Below, one piece after another: positions 48,786-58,755 of a stretch of 64,000 nucleotides of DNA (positions within the stretch are counted from its first letter, which is position 1; the number at the start of each line of letters is the position of its first letter). Origin of the DNA: Tenacibaculum haliotis (GTDB lineage Bacteria; Bacteroidota; Bacteroidia; Flavobacteriales; Flavobacteriaceae); assembly GCF_025215075.1 (NCBI RefSeq), contig NZ_JAOBTH010000029.1, forward strand, positions 62,001-126,000, read 5' to 3'. The position numbers were made by a program, and so were the translations under genes. The notes under the pieces were generated by a model. That model ran no database searches, was not told the DNA's origin, and worked only from the letters and a program-made list of their open reading frames with translations.

Positions 48786-49706
48786 ATGAATTTTACAAAT
48801 CCTTTAGTTTATGGTGTTCCTTGTTTTTTAGGGCTTATTTTACTAGAACTTACCTATAGCAAAACACATAATAAAAAAGACCTTTATAATTGGAAAGATT
48901 TTGCTGCTAGCTTAACAATGGGTATTGGTTCTGCTATTATTGCGCCTTTAATCAAAACAATTTCAGCAATTATTATCTTTAATTATGTATTTGAAGTTTT
49001 TAATCCTTTAGTAAACGGAGTTCGCACCAATATTATGGGCTGGGAATCATTTAGCTACGCTTGGTATGTTTGGATTATTTGCCAGCTATTAGATGATTTT
49101 AGTTACTACTGGTTTCACCGACAAAATCATATGGTTCGTTTTTTATGGGCAGCACATATTGTACATCACTCTTCGGATAACTTTAACTTAGGAACCGCTG
49201 TTCGTAACGGTTGGTTTACCATTTTATACAAACCTTTTTTTTATATGTGGCTTCCTGCAATTGGTTTTCCGCCAGAGATGGTTGTTGTTTGTTTAGGTAT
49301 TGAAGCTTTATGGCAATTTCAATTACATTCGGTTTATATATCAAAAATTAAATATATTGATGTAATTTTTAATACGCATACAATGCACCAAGTACACCAC
49401 GCAAAGAATATTGAATATATGGATAAAAATCATGGTGGGTTTTTAAACATTTTTGATAGAATATTTGGTACGTGGAAAGAATTAGATGAAGAAATTGATA
49501 TTGAATATGGTGTAACACATGCGCCTAACTCATATAACCCTTGGGTAATTTTAACCCATGAATACAAAGATATTTTTAACGACACCAAAAAATCTAGTAA
49601 TTGGATTCATAAATTTATGTATATTTTTGGCCCTCCGGGATGGAGTCATGACGGAAGTACGATTAGTGTTAAAGAGATGCGAAAACTTATCGCCCAAAAA
49701 AAATAG
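48786..49706 (+). CDS. Sterol desaturase/fatty-acid hydroxylase family membrane protein
   Basis: Di-iron membrane oxygenase family, 306 residues. The histidine boxes are YWFHRQNH, HIVHHSSDN and HTMHQVHHAKN, in the order expected. Four or so hydrophobic helices lie near residues 5-20, 45-70, 90-110 and 150-180. Bacterial members hydroxylate or desaturate various lipids; the substrate is not predictable. It lies 28 bp after pabB. Confidence 0.9.
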   Translation: MNFTNPLVYGVPCFLGLILLELTYSKTHNKKDLYNWKDFAASLTMGIGSAIIAPLIKTISAIIIFNYVFEVFNPLVNGVRTNIMGWESFSYAWYVWIICQLLDDFSYYWFHRQNHMVRFLWAAHIVHHSSDNFNLGTAVRNGWFTILYKPFFYMWLPAIGFPPEMVVVCLGIEALWQFQLHSVYISKIKYIDVIFNTHTMHQVHHAKNIEYMDKNHGGFLNIFDRIFGTWKELDEEIDIEYGVTHAPNSYNPWVILTHEYKDIFNDTKKSSNWIHKFMYIFGPPGWSHDGSTISVKEMRKLIAQKK

Positions 49707-49711
49707 GAGTA

Positions 49712-49945
49712 ATGATAATAGATCAAGAAGAAAAATTTAAAGAAGTACTTCCTAAAATAGAAGGAAACGTAAACGAACAGAGTTTTTTTAATAAATTTTT
49801 AGAATTGTATCCTGAAGCTTGGAAACAACATAAAATTACCTTCTCTAAATTTAAGAGAGGTAAACAATTTGGAAAAACAATTCCGTTACCAAAACCCGAA
49901 GTTTCTTTGCGAAAAGAAATAAGAATATGGTTACAAAAACAATAA
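49712..49945 (+). CDS. Small conserved hypothetical protein
   Basis: A basic protein of 77 residues with no membrane segment. It contains an FFNKFLELYPEAWKQHK helix region and a Lys/Pro-rich second half (RGKQFGKTIPLPKPEV). It sits 5 bp after the desaturase gene and 4 bp before the hydrolase gene, so it is translated as part of the operon. I know no function. Confidence 0.75.
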   Translation: MIIDQEEKFKEVLPKIEGNVNEQSFFNKFLELYPEAWKQHKITFSKFKRGKQFGKTIPLPKPEVSLRKEIRIWLQKQ

Positions 49946-49949
49946 AACT

Positions 49950-50771
49950 ATGACACCTCAAGAATTTAATTTCGATTACCATAAAACTACTTTTTTTGGT
50001 CAGTTTTGGCAACCCGAAACCGTAAAAGCTGTGGTGGTGGTTATTCACGGAATGGGAGAACATTCTGGTCGTTACCAACATGTTGCTAAAAAACTAACAG
50101 ATAATAACTTTGGTGTTATTGCTTTTGATCATTTTGGTCACGGAAAAACTACCGGAAAAAGAGGTCATAATCCTGGTTTTGATGCTGTTTTAGAAAGTAT
50201 ATCAAAATTAATTACAAAAGCAAAAGAAGTCTTCGGAGATAAACCAATCTTTTTATACGGACATTCTATGGGCGGAAACGCAGTTATAAACTATACCCTT
50301 CGTAAAGAAAATGACTTAACAGGAATCATTGCCACTAGCCCAATGCTTAAATTAGCTTTTGATCCGCCTGCATGGAAACTTTCTTTAGGTAAAATGATGC
50401 AAAAAATTGCTCCTTCAATTACTTTAGGAAACGAATTAGATGCAAATGATGTTTCGAGAGATAAAACTGAAGTAGCAAAATACATTAACGATCCGTTAGT
50501 GCATGATAAAATTAGTCCAAATTTTTCTTTATCGTTTATTGACTCCGGCGAATGGGCTATTGAAAACGCATCAACTTTAAAAAAGCCAATGTTATTATTA
50601 CATGGTACTGGAGATAAAATTATCGACTATAAAGGAACTGAAGGTTTTGCCAATGCAACAAAAAAAGCAAGCTTAAAACTTTATGAAGGCGGTTACCACG
50701 AGCTACAACATGATTTGTGTAAAGAAGAAATGATGCAAGACATTGTTAACTGGTTAAATAATCAACTGTAA
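49950..50771 (+). CDS. Alpha/beta hydrolase, monoacylglycerol lipase/lysophospholipase-like
   Basis: Soluble hydrolase of 273 residues. The nucleophile is in YGHSMGGNAV, the oxyanion segment is VVIHGMGEHSGRYQHVA, the acid lies in HGTGDKIIDY and the histidine in GGYHELQHD. This is the Hydrolase_4 layout of monoglyceride lipases. It is cotranscribed with tilS downstream (17 bp). Confidence 0.88.
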   Translation: MTPQEFNFDYHKTTFFGQFWQPETVKAVVVVIHGMGEHSGRYQHVAKKLTDNNFGVIAFDHFGHGKTTGKRGHNPGFDAVLESISKLITKAKEVFGDKPIFLYGHSMGGNAVINYTLRKENDLTGIIATSPMLKLAFDPPAWKLSLGKMMQKIAPSITLGNELDANDVSRDKTEVAKYINDPLVHDKISPNFSLSFIDSGEWAIENASTLKKPMLLLHGTGDKIIDYKGTEGFANATKKASLKLYEGGYHELQHDLCKEEMMQDIVNWLNNQL

Positions 50772-50788
50772 AAAATATAGGTTCTAAA

Positions 50789-52102
50789 ATGCTGCAACAA
50801 TTAGCGGAACATATTGATACTCATTTTTCGTTTTTAAAAGAAAAAAAACTCTTAATTGCAATCTCTGGAGGAGTTGACAGCGTTGTTTTAACACATTTAT
50901 TACATCAATTAAACTTTACTCTTTCTTTAGCACATTGTAATTTTCAGCTAAGAGATGAAGATAGTAATTTAGATGAACTGTCTGTTAAAGAACTAGCAAA
51001 TAAACTAAACATTCCTTTTTTATCAGTACTATTTGAAACATCTAAATACGCTAAAGAAAATAAATTATCGACCCAAATAGCTGCTAGAAAACTTCGATAT
51101 AACTGGTTTGATGAATTGATTAAAGAAAATAATTTCGATTATATTTTAACAGGCCATCATGCTGATGACAATCTAGAAACTTTTTTAATCAATTTAACCC
51201 GAGGAACAGGTTTAGATGGTTTGACAGGTATCCCAGCTGTAAACGGAAAAATCGTGCGACCTTTATTAAATTTTTCACGAGAGCAAATAGAAACATACGC
51301 CACAGACAATAACATTCAATGGAGAGAAGACGCTAGTAATTCTGAAGTAAAATACATCAGAAATAAGATAAGACATCAAATTGTGCCGCTTTTAAAAGAA
51401 TTAAACCCTAGCTTATTAAAAACACATCATAAAACAACTGAATTTCTTAAGCAATCTCAGCAAATTGTTACTGACCGAATGGTAGAAGTATCTTCTAAAA
51501 TACTTAGTAAAAAAGGTGATCTATTAAAGGTAAATATTCTAGAACTTCTCAAATTACCCGATCCTAAACCTTATTTATTTCAACTTTTAAAAGCGTATAA
51601 ATTTACAGAATGGAACGATGTTTACAATTTAATTTATGCCCAGTCAGGTAAGAAAATAACAACAAATTCATATACTTTATTAAAAGATAGAGATTTTTTA
51701 CTACTTTTACCAACGAATAAAGAAGATGTTACTGAAAATGAAAGAGTTATCATCTGTAATGATGAAAAAAGGATAACAAAACCGATTCATTTATTATTCG
51801 AAAATGCCCTCGAAAACACAATTATTGACATAAATTGTATTTTTGTTGATAAAAATTTGTTAAATTACCCCCTCGTCATTAGAAAACGAAAAGCAGGCGA
51901 TTACTTTTATCCCACAGGAATGTTAGGAAAAAAGAAAGTCAGCAAGTATTTTAAAGACGAAAAATTATCACTTTTTGATAAAAACAACACGTGGTTGCTT
52001 TGCTCAAAAGATGATGAAATTATTTGGATTATAGGAAAACGTCAAGACAAACGCTTTTTACCTTCAAATAAAACAACACAATTATTAAGAATAACTAATT
52101 AA
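50789..52102 (+). CDS. tilS: tRNA(Ile)-lysidine synthetase
   Basis: Attaches lysine to C34 of the CAU-anticodon tRNA(Ile), changing its identity; essential in bacteria. The protein has 437 residues. The PP-loop SGGVDSVVL lies near residue 27, LTGHHADDNLETFLINLTRG is the second family motif, and the C-terminal TilS domain has RKRKAGDYFYPTGMLGKKKVSKYF. The length is usual for the family. Confidence 0.96.
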   Translation: MLQQLAEHIDTHFSFLKEKKLLIAISGGVDSVVLTHLLHQLNFTLSLAHCNFQLRDEDSNLDELSVKELANKLNIPFLSVLFETSKYAKENKLSTQIAARKLRYNWFDELIKENNFDYILTGHHADDNLETFLINLTRGTGLDGLTGIPAVNGKIVRPLLNFSREQIETYATDNNIQWREDASNSEVKYIRNKIRHQIVPLLKELNPSLLKTHHKTTEFLKQSQQIVTDRMVEVSSKILSKKGDLLKVNILELLKLPDPKPYLFQLLKAYKFTEWNDVYNLIYAQSGKKITTNSYTLLKDRDFLLLLPTNKEDVTENERVIICNDEKRITKPIHLLFENALENTIIDINCIFVDKNLLNYPLVIRKRKAGDYFYPTGMLGKKKVSKYFKDEKLSLFDKNNTWLLCSKDDEIIWIIGKRQDKRFLPSNKTTQLLRITN

Positions 52103-52128
52103 AAACAACCCCTTATAAACTAACTCGA

Positions 52129-54096
52129 ATGAAAAAACTCTATACTCTTTTTTTGTTATTCGTCGGTTTAACGGTTTTCTCTCAATCGGATGATAATCCT
52201 ATTGTAGTAACACCTACCGTTGAAAAAATTTCGGATACAGAATACGATTTAATTTTCGATATAGAAATTGCAGAAGACTGGCATCTATACTCACAGTACA
52301 ATCCTGAAGACGCCTCTTTACCGATGACAATTTCTCCTGCAGAAGGACAAACTGGCTATACGCTTAACGGAAAAGCTACAGAAGCTGAAACAGAAACTGA
52401 ATTTAGTGAGATATGGGGAAAAGACGAGATTTTTTTCGTAGATGAAGGAAGATTAGTGCAACGAATTACAATTTCAGACACTAGTTTAACTCAAATAACA
52501 CTTAATTTAGACGCACAAGCTTGTAAAGAATATTGTCAACCTTTTGACGAAGATTTTACTTTCTCATTAACTGGTGGAGAAGTTGTACAAACTGTTATTG
52601 AAGTTGATGACAAGAGTCAATCATTATCACAGTCGTTAAATTTAAACTTAAAAAACACAGCTTTACTAAAAAGCACTACAGAAAAATCTTCTGAAGAAGG
52701 AGAAGGAGATACTTTATTAAACATTTTCTTATTAGGATTTGTAGGTGGTTTATTAGCTTTCTTAACTCCTTGTGTTTTTCCAATGGTACCTTTAACTGTA
52801 TCTTTCTTTACAAAACACAGTGAAAAAAGAGGTAAAGGAATTGGAAGCGCTTTATTATATGGTTTCTTTATCGTGTTAATTTACGGATTATTGAGCTTAC
52901 CTTTTCATTATTTAGACACTTTAGATCCTGAAATTTTAAATAGTATTTCTACAAACATGTGGTTAAACTTATTTTTCTTTACAGTATTAATTTTCTTTGC
53001 TGGATCTTTCTTCGGATTTTATGAATTAACTTTACCTAGCTCATGGAGTAACAAAGCGGATAGCGCTTCAAACATCGGTGGTATCATAGGGGTATTCTTT
53101 ATGGCATTAACGTTAGCTATTGTTTCTTTCTCTTGTACTGGTCCTATTTTAGGTTCGTTACTAGCAGGTTCGTTAGGTAGCGATGGAGGCGCAATGCAAT
53201 TATCAGCAGGTATGATTGGTTTTGGTTTGGCATTAGCATTACCTTTTGCTTTATTTGCAATGTTCCCAAGATGGTTAAACTCTTTACCTAAATCTGGTGG
53301 GTGGTTAAACACTGTAAAAGTATTTTTAGGATTCTTAGAATTAGCATTTGCTTTTAAATTCTTATCTAATGCAGATTTAGTAGGTCATTGGGACTTATTA
53401 AAAAGAGAGATTTTTATTGGTATTTGGGTGTTAATATCATTTTTAACAGCTTTATACTTATTCGGATTTATCGGAAAGAAATATGGTAAACTTACTTTCT
53501 TTAGAGTATTACTTGGTATTGGTTCTTTAGCTTTAGCTATATATTTAGCTCCAGGAGTTATGCAAAAACCAACATGGGATCAAAATGCTTTATTAAGTGG
53601 ATTTGCACCACCTCAATTTCATAGTATTTATAAAAAAGACAACAAATGTCCGTTAGGATTAAATTGTTTTAAGGATTTTGAAGAAGGAATTGCTTATGCA
53701 AAGTCTGTTAACAAACCAGTTTTATTAGACTTTACAGGATGGGCATGTGTTAACTGTCGTAAAATGGAAGAAACCATTTGGGTTAAACCAGACATCTATT
53801 CTATAATTAACGATGATTATGTATTAATATCATTATATGTAGATGATCATGAAAGACAATTACCTGAAGAAGAGCAATTCGATTTTATTAAGCCAAATGG
53901 TAAAGTAAAAAGAATTAGAACTTATGGTGATAAATGGGCTACGTTACAAGTTGCTAATTTTAAAACAGCATCGCAACCATTTTATATTTTAATGAGTCCA
54001 GATTTAGAACTTCTAAATTCGCCTCAACAGTATTCTGGTCATGCAGCCTATTATGATTGGTTGAAAACTGGATTAGACACCTTTAATAAAAAATAA
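52129..54096 (+). CDS. dsbD: Thiol:disulfide interchange protein DsbD
   Basis: Moves reducing power from the cytoplasm to periplasmic thiol proteins. The protein has 655 residues with a signal peptide (1-18). The periplasmic N-terminal domain (to about 150) contains ACKEYC. The eight-helix core starts near residue 195 (FLTPCVFPMVPLTVSFF and later SFSCTGPILGSLLAG carry the membrane cysteines), and a C-terminal thioredoxin domain has CVNC (C540, C543). It is the last gene of the pabB operon. A terminator follows. Confidence 0.94.
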   Translation: MKKLYTLFLLFVGLTVFSQSDDNPIVVTPTVEKISDTEYDLIFDIEIAEDWHLYSQYNPEDASLPMTISPAEGQTGYTLNGKATEAETETEFSEIWGKDEIFFVDEGRLVQRITISDTSLTQITLNLDAQACKEYCQPFDEDFTFSLTGGEVVQTVIEVDDKSQSLSQSLNLNLKNTALLKSTTEKSSEEGEGDTLLNIFLLGFVGGLLAFLTPCVFPMVPLTVSFFTKHSEKRGKGIGSALLYGFFIVLIYGLLSLPFHYLDTLDPEILNSISTNMWLNLFFFTVLIFFAGSFFGFYELTLPSSWSNKADSASNIGGIIGVFFMALTLAIVSFSCTGPILGSLLAGSLGSDGGAMQLSAGMIGFGLALALPFALFAMFPRWLNSLPKSGGWLNTVKVFLGFLELAFAFKFLSNADLVGHWDLLKREIFIGIWVLISFLTALYLFGFIGKKYGKLTFFRVLLGIGSLALAIYLAPGVMQKPTWDQNALLSGFAPPQFHSIYKKDNKCPLGLNCFKDFEEGIAYAKSVNKPVLLDFTGWACVNCRKMEETIWVKPDIYSIINDDYVLISLYVDDHERQLPEEEQFDFIKPNGKVKRIRTYGDKWATLQVANFKTASQPFYILMSPDLELLNSPQQYSGHAAYYDWLKTGLDTFNKK

Positions 54097-54112
54097 ACAA
54101 TCACACATATTT

Positions 54113-54144
54113 AAAAAACCTCTTTTAGTAAGAGGTTTTTTTTT
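54113..54144 (+). terminator. Terminator after dsbD
   Basis: The stem AAAACCTCTT/AAGAGGTTTT has a 5-nt loop and a long T run. Confidence 0.85.
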
Positions 54145-54248
54145 GCGTTAATTTCAAAAAAATGGCAGGAGCTTAAAACAATAAGTTTCAATATATCAGT
54201 TAATAGAAAGACATTAATTTTAGCTATCTTTAACATAAAGAGAAAGTT

Positions 54249-55787
54249 ATGCTAATAAAAACTTATGGATCTGCTGTTTTTGGCATTGAAGCCACAACAA
54301 TTACGGTAGAAGTAAATATAGACAAAGGCATCGGTTACCATTTAGTAGGACTACCTGATAATGCAGTTCGTGAAAGTTCTTATCGCATTTCTGCTGCATT
54401 AAATAATAATGGCTTTAAACTTCCCGGAAAAAAGATAATTATAAATATGGCTCCCGCAGATATTCGTAAAGAAGGAGCTTCGTACGATTTAACGATAGCT
54501 TTAGGTATTCTTGCTGCATCAAAACAAATTAAGTCTGCAAATATTAATGAATATATAATTATGGGAGAACTTTCTTTAGACGGAAGTTTACAACCTATTA
54601 AAGGAGCGCTACCAATTGCTATAAAAGCCAGAGAAGAAGGTTATAAAAACTTTATACTCCCAAAAGAAAATGCCAAAGAAGCTGCTATTGTTAATGATTT
54701 AAATATATTGGCAGTAGACAATATTATGGAGGTTATTAATCATTTTGAAAACAAGAAATTGATAGCACCAACTATTATTGATACCCGTGCTGAATTTTAC
54801 AAACACGTAGATTTTCCAGAATTTGACTTTAGTGATGTAAAAGGGCAGGAAAGTATAAAACGTTGTATGGAAATAGCCGCTGCTGGCGGACATAACATTA
54901 TTTTAATTGGCCCACCAGGTGCAGGTAAAACAATGTTAGCCAAACGACTTCCATCAATACTACCACCAATGACTTTACAAGAAGCCTTGGAAACTACCAA
55001 AATACACTCCGTTGTAGGTAAAGTAAAAAACTCAGGATTGCAGTACAGCCGTCCATTTAGATCGCCACATCACACATGCTCGGACATTTCGCTCATTGGC
55101 GGGGGAAATAACCTACCACAACCAGGAGAAATATCTCTAGCGCACAATGGCGTTCTGTTTTTAGATGAATTGCCAGAATTTAAACGCGGAGTTTTAGAAG
55201 TAATGCGACAGCCGCTTGAAGATAGAGAAGTAACAATATCGAGAGCAAAATTCACAGTAAATTACCCCAGTAGTTTTATGTTAGTTGCTAGCATGAACCC
55301 GAGTCCTTCAGGTTTTTTTAACGACCCAAACTCTCCAATGACCTCTTCTCCTGCTGAAATGCAGCGTTATTTAAGCAAAATATCGGGTCCTTTGTTAGAT
55401 CGAATTGACATACACATAGAAGTAACTCCGGTTCCGTTTGATAAACTGTCGGAAGAAAGAAAAGGAGAATCAAGTGTAGCAATAAGAAAGCGAGTAACAA
55501 AGGCACGTGAAATACAAACAACTAGGTTTAATGATTCTGATACTGTTCATTACAATGCACAAATGAATGTAAAGCAAATTCGTGAATTTTGTAAATTATC
55601 TAACGAAAGTAAAGCTTTACTAAAAATGGCGATGGAAAAACTCAACCTATCGGCACGGGCTTACGACAGAATATTAAAAGTATCACGAACAATTGCCGAT
55701 TTATCTTCCACAGAAGATATACAATCTGCACATTTAACAGAAGCCATTCAATACCGAAGTTTAGACAGAGAAGGTTGGCTAGGATAA
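54249..55787 (+). CDS. YifB/ComM family Mg-chelatase-like AAA ATPase
   Basis: Protein of 512 residues. The N-terminal ChlI domain (about 20-140, GYHLVGLPDNAVRESSYRI) precedes the AAA domain with Walker A GPPGAGKTMLAKR near residue 222 and Walker B GVLFLDELPEF. A C-terminal Mg_chelatase_C domain ends the protein. ComM, the characterised relative, is a helicase that promotes branch migration during natural transformation. It stands alone. Confidence 0.93.
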   Translation: MLIKTYGSAVFGIEATTITVEVNIDKGIGYHLVGLPDNAVRESSYRISAALNNNGFKLPGKKIIINMAPADIRKEGASYDLTIALGILAASKQIKSANINEYIIMGELSLDGSLQPIKGALPIAIKAREEGYKNFILPKENAKEAAIVNDLNILAVDNIMEVINHFENKKLIAPTIIDTRAEFYKHVDFPEFDFSDVKGQESIKRCMEIAAAGGHNIILIGPPGAGKTMLAKRLPSILPPMTLQEALETTKIHSVVGKVKNSGLQYSRPFRSPHHTCSDISLIGGGNNLPQPGEISLAHNGVLFLDELPEFKRGVLEVMRQPLEDREVTISRAKFTVNYPSSFMLVASMNPSPSGFFNDPNSPMTSSPAEMQRYLSKISGPLLDRIDIHIEVTPVPFDKLSEERKGESSVAIRKRVTKAREIQTTRFNDSDTVHYNAQMNVKQIREFCKLSNESKALLKMAMEKLNLSARAYDRILKVSRTIADLSSTEDIQSAHLTEAIQYRSLDREGWLG

Positions 55788-55866
55788 AAAGTTAAAATTA
55801 TTATATTTCATAGAAAAATCATTAATTTAGTACATTCTAAAACACTAATTAAACGACATCAACCCA

Positions 55867-56874
55867 ATGAAAAAAATAGTTTATTTAATAGCAATAGCCA
55901 TTACTGTGGTTTCTTGTAAAACAGCACCAAATAACTTTGTTACTTTATCAGGAAAAATTACAAACCAAAGCTCAGATTCTATCGTTATCTCTAATCCTCA
56001 ATTAAAATTCAGTAGAGTTATTAAGCTTGATGAAAACGGTATGTTTAAAGATACTATGAATCTTAAAGATGGATTTTATCGTGTTTTTGACGGAAAAGAA
56101 TCTACTTCTTTATATTTAAAAAACGGTGCAAATGTTAACATGACACTTGACACTAAAGAGTTTGACGAAACAGTTACTTTTACAGGTGAAGGATCTGGTG
56201 AAAGTAGTTTCTTAGCAAAATCGTCATTATTACAAGAAAATCTTCTTGATGATAAAGACCTATTTACATTGCCAAAAGAAAAATTTGACACCAAAGTAAA
56301 TGAATATGTTGCCGATTTTAATAAAAGAATGACCGCAACTAAATTAGACTCTGCCTTTGTTTCTTTTCAGAAACAAAACATAAAAGGCTTAACAAACTAT
56401 TTAAATAAAACGCATGCCGACAAATTATATTTAGCTACCAAATTAGCTACAGGAAGTGAATCTCCTAAATTTGTTGACTACGAAAACTTTAAAGGTGGAA
56501 CAACGTCTTTAGATGATTTAAAAGGAAAATATGTGTACATAGATATGTGGGCAACTTGGTGTAACCCTTGTAAACAAGAAATTCCTTTTTTACAAAAAGT
56601 TGAAAAACAATACCACGGTAAAAACATCGAATTTGTAAGTATTTCTGTTGATAGTGAAAGAGATTATGGTACTTGGAAAACAATGGTAGCTGACAAAAAC
56701 TTAACCGGAATTCAATTATATTCTAAAAGAGATAAAAATTTCGCAGGTGCATATAGAGTAAATAGTATTCCTCGTTTTATCTTAATCGATCCGCAAGGAA
56801 ATATTGTAGATGCAAACGCACCTAGACCTTCTAGTCCAAAATTAATTGAATTATTTACCTCTTTAAATATCTAA
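55867..56874 (+). CDS. TlpA-like thioredoxin lipoprotein with DUF4369 domain
   Basis: Periplasmic or surface-anchored thiol oxidoreductase, 335 residues. The lipobox is VVSCKT (Cys17). Residues 22-115 are a DUF4369-type beta domain (FVTLSGKITNQSSDSIVISN), followed by a helical linker. The thioredoxin domain starts near 205 (DDLKGKYVYIDMWATWC) with the redox site WCNPC (C232, C235). DsbD, encoded 1.8 kb upstream, is the expected electron donor. A terminator follows. Confidence 0.9.
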   Translation: MKKIVYLIAIAITVVSCKTAPNNFVTLSGKITNQSSDSIVISNPQLKFSRVIKLDENGMFKDTMNLKDGFYRVFDGKESTSLYLKNGANVNMTLDTKEFDETVTFTGEGSGESSFLAKSSLLQENLLDDKDLFTLPKEKFDTKVNEYVADFNKRMTATKLDSAFVSFQKQNIKGLTNYLNKTHADKLYLATKLATGSESPKFVDYENFKGGTTSLDDLKGKYVYIDMWATWCNPCKQEIPFLQKVEKQYHGKNIEFVSISVDSERDYGTWKTMVADKNLTGIQLYSKRDKNFAGAYRVNSIPRFILIDPQGNIVDANAPRPSSPKLIELFTSLNI

Positions 56875-56894
56875 TTCAAGTTTAAAACTTATAT

Positions 56895-56930
56895 AAAAAA
56901 TCCTGCAACTTAGTTGTGGGATTTTTTTTT
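56895..56930 (+). terminator. Terminator after the TlpA-like gene
   Basis: An imperfect stem AATCCTGCAAC/GTTGTGGGATT followed by a run of nine T. Confidence 0.8.
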
Positions 56931-57000
56931 GAAGCTATTTCCCGCTTTCCGCACTCGCTCTCTGCGAGGAGCTCAAACAAATGCTTCAATCGGGGCTAAG
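56931..57000 (-). repeat. Structured intergenic repeat family, copy A
   Basis: On the minus strand this reads CTTAGCCCCGATTGAAGC, then TTTGTTTGAGCTC, a CTCGC/GCGAG hairpin and GCGGAAAGCGGGAAATAGC ending in TTC. It matches copy C at 61330-61410 along its whole length, with a variable middle. It begins immediately after the terminator of the TlpA-like gene. Confidence 0.75.
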
Positions 57001-57071
57001 TATTTTAATGTGTTTTTTTTTTAAAACAATTAATTACTGTAGTTTATTAATAATGAGTTAACTTATTAGAT

Positions 57072-57100
57072 GTGATTCTGAAATAAATTCAGAATGACAC
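57072..57100 (+). repeat. Dispersed inverted-repeat element, copy 4
   Basis: GTGATTCTGAAATAAATTCA followed by GAATGACAC, with arms ATTCTGAA/TTCAGAAT. It is the clearest copy of the family also seen near 25280, 32141 and 33972. Confidence 0.7.
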
Positions 57101-57143
57101 AAAAAATAGAGTTAGAGCAAATTATTGTTATGAATCGAAGATC

Positions 57144-57263
57144 GCGTTAAGGATAGCAGCGGCATCCTTTTTTAATGTATGTTCGAGTGATTTTTTGAAG
57201 AATGAAAAAAATTGTAGCGAGAACAACATTAAAAAAGATATAGCGGATAGCCTGTTAAAACGC
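57144..57263 (+). ncRNA. Structured RNA-like intergenic element, copy B
   Basis: A 12-bp perfect stem CTTTTTTAATGT (57167-57178) / ACATTAAAAAAG (57226-57237), extended by GTTC/GAAC and enclosed by GCGTT/AACGC at the ends. Conserved-looking unpaired strings AGCAGCGGCATCC and GATATAGCGGATAGCC flank the stem. From memory, GGCATCC...GATATAGCGGATAGC strings recur in many flavobacterial genomes. Whether it is transcribed RNA or a REP-like DNA repeat cannot be decided here. It contains no ORF of note. Confidence 0.5.
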
Positions 57264-57271
57264 CCAAATAA

Positions 57272-57303
57272 AAAAACTCCTTCAAATTAATGAAAGAGTT
57301 TTA
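57272..57303 (-). terminator. Terminator downstream of ahcY
   Basis: The stem AAAACTC.TTCA/TGAA.GAGTTTT has a 6-nt loop. The longer T run is on the minus strand, so it fits ahcY, about 70 bp after its stop codon, rather than element B. Confidence 0.65.
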
Positions 57304-57320
57304 GGTTTATGTATGATAAA

Positions 57321-57367
57321 ATTCTGAAACAACCTTTCGCCTGCGCTCAAGGTGACAATTTCAGAAT
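57321..57367. repeat. Composite nested hairpin repeat downstream of ahcY
   Basis: Outer arms ATTCTGAAA/TTTCAGAAT belong to the dispersed element family. Between them is a second motif, CCTTTCGCCTGCGCTCAAGG, whose core resembles the hairpin next to folA at 34009. It lies 8 bp downstream of the ahcY stop codon. Confidence 0.65.
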
Positions 57368-57375
57368 GATAAAAT

Positions 57376-58692
57376 TTAGTATCTGTAGTGTTCTGGCTTA
57401 TAAGGTCCATCAACAGTTACACCAATATAGCTAGCTTGCTCTTCGCGTAATTCTGTTAATTCAACACCAATCTTAGCCAAGTGTAATTTTGCTACTTTTT
57501 CATCTAAATGTTTTGGCAACATGTACACATCGTTTCCGTAAGCATCTTTGTTTTTCCAAAGTTCGATTTGTGCTAAAGTTTGGTTTGTAAATGAGTTACT
57601 CATTACAAAACTTGGGTGACCTGTTGCACATCCTAAGTTTACTAAACGACCTTCAGCTAAAATGATAATATCGTTTCCTGCGATGTTATATTTATCTACT
57701 TGCGGCTTAATAGTATCCTTTGTGTTTCCGTGGTTTTTGTTTAACCAAGCCATGTCAATTTCATTATCGAAGTGACCAATGTTACATACGATAACTTTGT
57801 CTTTCATTGCTTCGAAATGACGACCTTGAATAATATCTTTATTACCAGTTGTTGTAATAATAATATCAGAATTACCAACAACAGTTTCTAAACGCTTAAC
57901 TTCAAAACCGTCCATTGCAGCTTGTAAAGCACAAATAGGATCAATTTCTGTAACTGTAACGATAGAACCTGCACCTTTAAAAGAAGCAGCTGTACCTTTA
58001 CCTACATCACCATAACCACAAACTGTAACACGTTTACCTGCTAACATAATATCAGTTGCACGACGAATTGCATCAACTGCAGATTCTTTACATCCGTATT
58101 TGTTATCAAATTTAGATTTAGTTACCGAATCGTTTACGTTAATTGCTGGCATTGGTAAAGTTCCTGCCTTTACTCTGTCATACAATCTGTGAACTCCTGT
58201 AGTAGTTTCTTCTGATAATCCGTTAATTCCTGCAGCTAATTCAGGATAACGATCTAATACCATATTTGTTAAATCTCCACCATCATCTAAAATTAAGTTT
58301 AATGGTTTTTTATCTTCACCAAAGAATAAAGTTTGTTCGATACACCAGTCAAATTCTTCTTCCGTCATATCTTTCCAAGCATATACAGGTGTTCCTGTAG
58401 CAGCAATTGCAGCAGCAGCTTGATCTTGTGTAGAAAAAATATTACAAGAACTCCAAGTTACCTCAGCACCTAAAGCTTGTAAAGTTTCTATTAAAACAGC
58501 CGTTTGAATTGTCATGTGTAAACACCCTGCAATTCTAGCGTCTTTTAATGGTTGCTCATCTTTATATTCTTCACGTAAACTCATTAATCCTGGCATTTCA
58601 GCTTCTGCCAATAAAATTTCTTTCCTTCCCCAATCAGCTAAAGAGATATCTTTAACTTTAAAAGGAACGTATGTAGCGTTTTTTGTGCTCAT
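57376..58692 (-). CDS. ahcY: Adenosylhomocysteinase
   Basis: Splits S-adenosylhomocysteine into adenosine and homocysteine, renewing the methylation cycle. The protein has 438 residues. The substrate domain includes [15 protein letters not shown] and [15 protein letters not shown], the NAD-binding motif is [14 protein letters not shown], and the C-terminus [11 protein letters not shown] is the family end. On the minus strand TAATTTTG (58729-58736) is a candidate -7 element giving a leader of about 30 nt, too short for a SAH riboswitch. Divergent from the phosphopantetheinyl transferase gene. Confidence 0.97.
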   Translation of the reverse strand: MSTKNATYVPFKVKDISLADWGRKEILLAEAEMPGLMSLREEYKDEQPLKDARIAGCLHMTIQTAVLIETLQALGAEVTWSSCNIFSTQDQAAAAIAATGTPVYAWKDMTEEEFDWCIEQTLFFGEDKKPLNLILDDGGDLTNMVLDRYPELAAGINGLSEETTTGVHRLYDRVKAGTLPMPAINVNDSVTKSKFDNKYGCKESAVDAIRRATDIMLAGKRVTVCGYGDVGKGTAASFKGAGSIVTVTEIDPICALQAAMDGFEVKRLETVVGNSDIIITTTGNKDIIQGRHFEAMKDKVIVCNIGHFDNEIDMAWLNKNHGNTKDTIKPQVDKYNIAGNDIIILAEGRLVNLGCATGHPSFVMSNSFTNQTLAQIELWKNKDAYGNDVYMLPKHLDEKVAKLHLAKIGVELTELREEQASYIGVTVDGPYKPEHYRY

Positions 58693-58755
58693 ATTTATGT
58701 ATATTTATATATCTAAATTTCTAAGTCGCAAAATTACGAAATAACTTTCTAAAAT

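Noticed and set aside
58693..58755. SAH or SAM riboswitch upstream of ahcY
   Set aside because: The spacer is 63 bp and the likely leader about 30 nt, too short, with no matching conserved strings.
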